DNA from: Synchiropus splendidus
Taxonomy: Eukaryota; Chordata; Actinopteri; Syngnathiformes; Callionymidae
DNA: 64,000 nucleotides
Direction: 5' to 3'
Assembly: GCF_027744825.2 (NCBI RefSeq)
Contig: NC_071349.1
Coordinates: 2,604,001-2,668,000 of the forward strand
Made by a program: the position numbers and the translations under genes. Under the pieces are notes generated by a model. The model saw only the letters and a program-made list of their open reading frames with translations. It searched no databases and was not told the DNA's origin. Every line of letters starts with the position of its first letter. The stretch's first letter is position 1. Shown here piece after piece: positions 62,483 through 64,000 of the stretch.

Positions 62483-64000
62483 GACCTAATTTCAGGCTGA
62501 AAACGCGTTTTCCGCATTGTGCCATTACTTTGCATGGAAGCTTCCGAACATGAAATTTTCACCTCCCACTATAGCAGAAAGGTTCTTTCTAGTAGTTGCA
62601 CATCAAATCTAAGCTGTCTGAAGTGTTTTTCGATAGTTATCAACATTTTTACGTTTGGCGTTTCGGAACCCACCTTATCTCAGGCTGAAAACGCGTTTTC
62701 TGCATTGTGCCATAACTTCTCAGGGAAGCTTCAGAACCTGAAATGTTCACCTCCCACTATAGCAGAAAGGGTTTTTCTTGTAGTTGCACATCAAATCTAA
62801 GCTGTCTGAAGTGTTTTTCCAAAGTTATCAACATTTCTATGTTTGGCGTTCAGGAATCGACCTTATCTCAGGATGAAAATGCGCTTTCTGCATTGTCCCA
62901 TAACTTTCCAGGGAAGCTTCAGAACATGAAATTTTGACCTCCCACCATAGCAGAAAGGGTCTTTCTAGTAGTTGCACATCAAATCTAAGCTGTCTGAAGT
63001 GTTTTTCCAAAGTTATCAACATTTTTATGTTTGGCGTTCCGGAACCCTCCTTATCTCTGGCTGAAAACGCGTTTTCTGCATTGTGCCATAACTTTGCGTG
63101 GAAGCTTCAGAACATAAAATGTTCACCTCCCACTATAGCAGATAGGGTCTTTCTAGAAGTTGCTCATCAAATCTAAGCAGTCTGAAGTGTTTTTCGAAAG
63201 TTTTCAACATTTTTATGTTTGCCGTTCCAGAATCGACCTTATTTCAGGCTAAAAAAGCGTTGTCTGCATTGTGCCATTACTTTGCATGGAAGCTTCCGAA
63301 CATGAAATTTTAACCTCCCATATAGCAGAAAGGGTCTTTCTAGTAGTTGCACATCAAATCTAAGCTGTCTGAAGTGTTTTTCCAAAGTTAACAACGTTTT
63401 TTTGTTTGGCGTTCCGGAATCAACCTTATCTCAGGCTGAAAACATGTTTTCTGCATTGTGCCATAACTTTGCAAGGAAGCTTCAGAAAATGAAATTTTCA
63501 CCTCCCACTATAGCAGAAAGGGTTTTTCTAGTAGTTGCACATCAAATCTAAGCTGTCTGAAGTGTTTTTCCAAAGTTATCAACATTTTTACGTTTGGCGT
63601 TTCGGAACCCACCTTATCTCAGGCTGAAAACGCGTTTTCTGCATTGTGCTATAACTTCTCAGGGAAGCTTCAGAACATGAAATGTTCACCTCCCACTATA
63701 GCAGAAAGGGTTTTTCTAGTAGTTGCACATCAAATCTAAGCTGTCTGAAGTGTTTTTCCAAAGTTATCAACATTTTTATGTTTGGCGTTCCAGAATCGGC
63801 CTTATCTCAGGCTGAAAACGCGTTTTACGCATTGTGCCATTACTTTGCAGGGAAGCATCAGAAAATGAAATTTTCACCTCCCACTATAGCACAAAGGGTT
63901 TTTCTAGTAGTTGCACATCAAATCTAAGCTGTTTGAAGTGTTTTTCCAAAGTTATCAACATTTTTATGTTTGGCGTTCCGGAACACACCTTATCTCAAGC
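62483..64000. repeat. Right-edge satellite stretch, continues beyond window
   Basis: About eight monomers. 62534-62800 matches 29502-29768. 62970-63320 repeats the 'gaaccctcc', 'cagataggg' and 'ctaaaaaagcg' series seen at 43.1-43.4, 49.7-50.0 and 50.4-50.7 kb. 63682-64000 matches 54472-54790. A base is missing in 'cctcccatatagc' near 63316. The array is still in phase at the last base, so its right end is not in this window. Confidence 0.85.

Larger units (their letters stand above)
1..64000. repeat. Satellite DNA array, ~188-bp monomer, ~340 head-to-tail copies
   Basis: The whole window is a tandem array. Counting from AAGCTT at 182, the equivalent site is found at 370, 10150 (53 periods), 21050 (111), 30070 (159), 41117 (218), 50510 (268) and, as AAGCAT, at 63853 (339). 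The net phase drift is only about -61 bp, so the mean period is about 187.8 bp. All copies point the same way and no inverted or foreign segment was seen. Landmarks in nearly every monomer are AAGCTT at position 1, 'cccactatagcagaaaggg' at 28-46, 'tgcacatcaaatctaagc' at 60-77, 'ttatcaacattttta' at 100-114, TTCCGGAA at 124-131, ACGCGT at 154-159 and 'ccataactttgc' at 173-184. The by-eye consensus has 40 C and 36 G in 188 bases. Arrays of this size, homogeneity and period are typical of eukaryotic heterochromatin and often of centromeres; the chromosomal location and species are not shown by the sequence. Both edges of the window cut the array. Confidence 0.98.

Noticed and set aside
1..64000. 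More than a hundred open frames of 60-143 codons, many giving similar 81-93-residue cysteine-containing peptides
   Set aside because: They recur with the repeat. The period is 2 modulo 3, so the same DNA is read in two frames within one peptide (start and end of the typical frame overlap in sequence). Most stop at the same TAA at monomer positions 73-75, and both strands give equivalent sets. No coding bias or gene structure is visible.
1..64000. CRISPR array
   Set aside because: The repeat-to-repeat unit is 188 bp with no short repeat separated by unrelated spacers. All parts of the monomer are conserved, and no cas-like gene is present.
1..64000. CENP-B box
   Set aside because: I looked for the TTCG-4N-A-2N-CGGG pattern on both strands. 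The nearest strings ('ttcgaaagttatcaac', 'ttcggaacccacc', 'ttccggaatcgacc') do not fit the required positions. A programmatic search over all monomers would be decisive.
1..64000. Telomeric or simple microsatellite repeats
   Set aside because: No run of TTAGGG-type, TTTAGGG-type or other short tandem motif was seen. The T-runs and A-runs are part of the 188-bp monomer.
1..64000. Embedded transposable element or strand switch
   Set aside because: Phase and orientation can be followed through the whole window with only small indels. No segment lacks the monomer landmarks.
1..64000. Monomer built from two related halves (about 94 bp)
   Set aside because: 'aagcttcaga' at 1 and 'aagctgtctga' at 74, and 'aaattttcacc' against 'catttttatg', look alike, but their spacings (73 and about 90) disagree and the similarity does not extend. 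Not enough to claim an internal duplication.
1..64000. Bacterial or phage origin
   Set aside because: No ribosome-binding-site-led gene, tRNA or operon structure is present. A 64-kb pure 188-bp tandem array is a eukaryotic satellite feature.

Overview
The window is one uninterrupted block of eukaryotic satellite DNA. About 340 head-to-tail monomers of roughly 188 bp fill it from base 1 to base 64000, all in the same orientation. I find no protein-coding gene, RNA gene, transposon, CRISPR array, telomere repeat or unique sequence. Setting monomer position 1 at the recurrent HindIII site (AAGCTT at 182, 370 and so on), the phase can be followed to 63853. That gives 339 steps with a mean of about 187.8 bp. 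The by-eye consensus is about 40% G+C with moderate CpG content (5 per monomer). The host is a eukaryote that I cannot name. A centromeric, pericentromeric or other heterochromatic location is an inference from the array type, not something the sequence proves.

Numerous open frames of 60-143 codons exist on both strands, but they are by-products of the repeat. The period is 2 modulo 3, so one open frame reads the same repeat DNA in two frames. Most end at the same conserved TAA at monomer positions 73-75.

Layout: 1-2.34 kb holds a 9-monomer-step duplication. 2.35-7.3 kb is an older-looking, individually diverged stretch. 7.3-10.4 kb has small local duplications. 10.4-19.4 kb is dominated by a 3.2 kb duplicated segment, followed by nested 7-monomer and 5-monomer tandem duplications. 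19.4-24.9 kb carries a distinctive sub-family (spacer variant with 'cctgagt') and a 6-monomer duplication. 25-30 kb is mixed but collinear with 55-63 kb. 30-35.3 kb is a 2.7 kb segment present twice, the copies differing by gain and loss of whole monomers. 35.3-38.2 kb is diverged and rich in indels. 38.2-47.8 kb is a chain of 12-, 11- and 5-monomer tandem duplications. 48-53.3 kb has a 4-monomer and a near-perfect 7-monomer duplication. 53.3-56.4 kb is mixed. 56.5-60.5 kb has a 6-monomer duplication nested inside a 10-monomer duplication. 60.5-64 kb has a 4-monomer duplication.

The architecture is that of a satellite evolving by repeated unequal exchange or replication slippage of multi-monomer blocks, without one fixed higher-order repeat. 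The points of most interest are the nested and long-range collinear duplications, a heritable 7/8-bp deletion lineage confined to 32-37 kb, a conserved core within each monomer, and a set of perfect palindromes plus a 9-bp inverted repeat in the consensus. All boundaries of duplicated blocks were placed by eye and are good to a few tens of bases.
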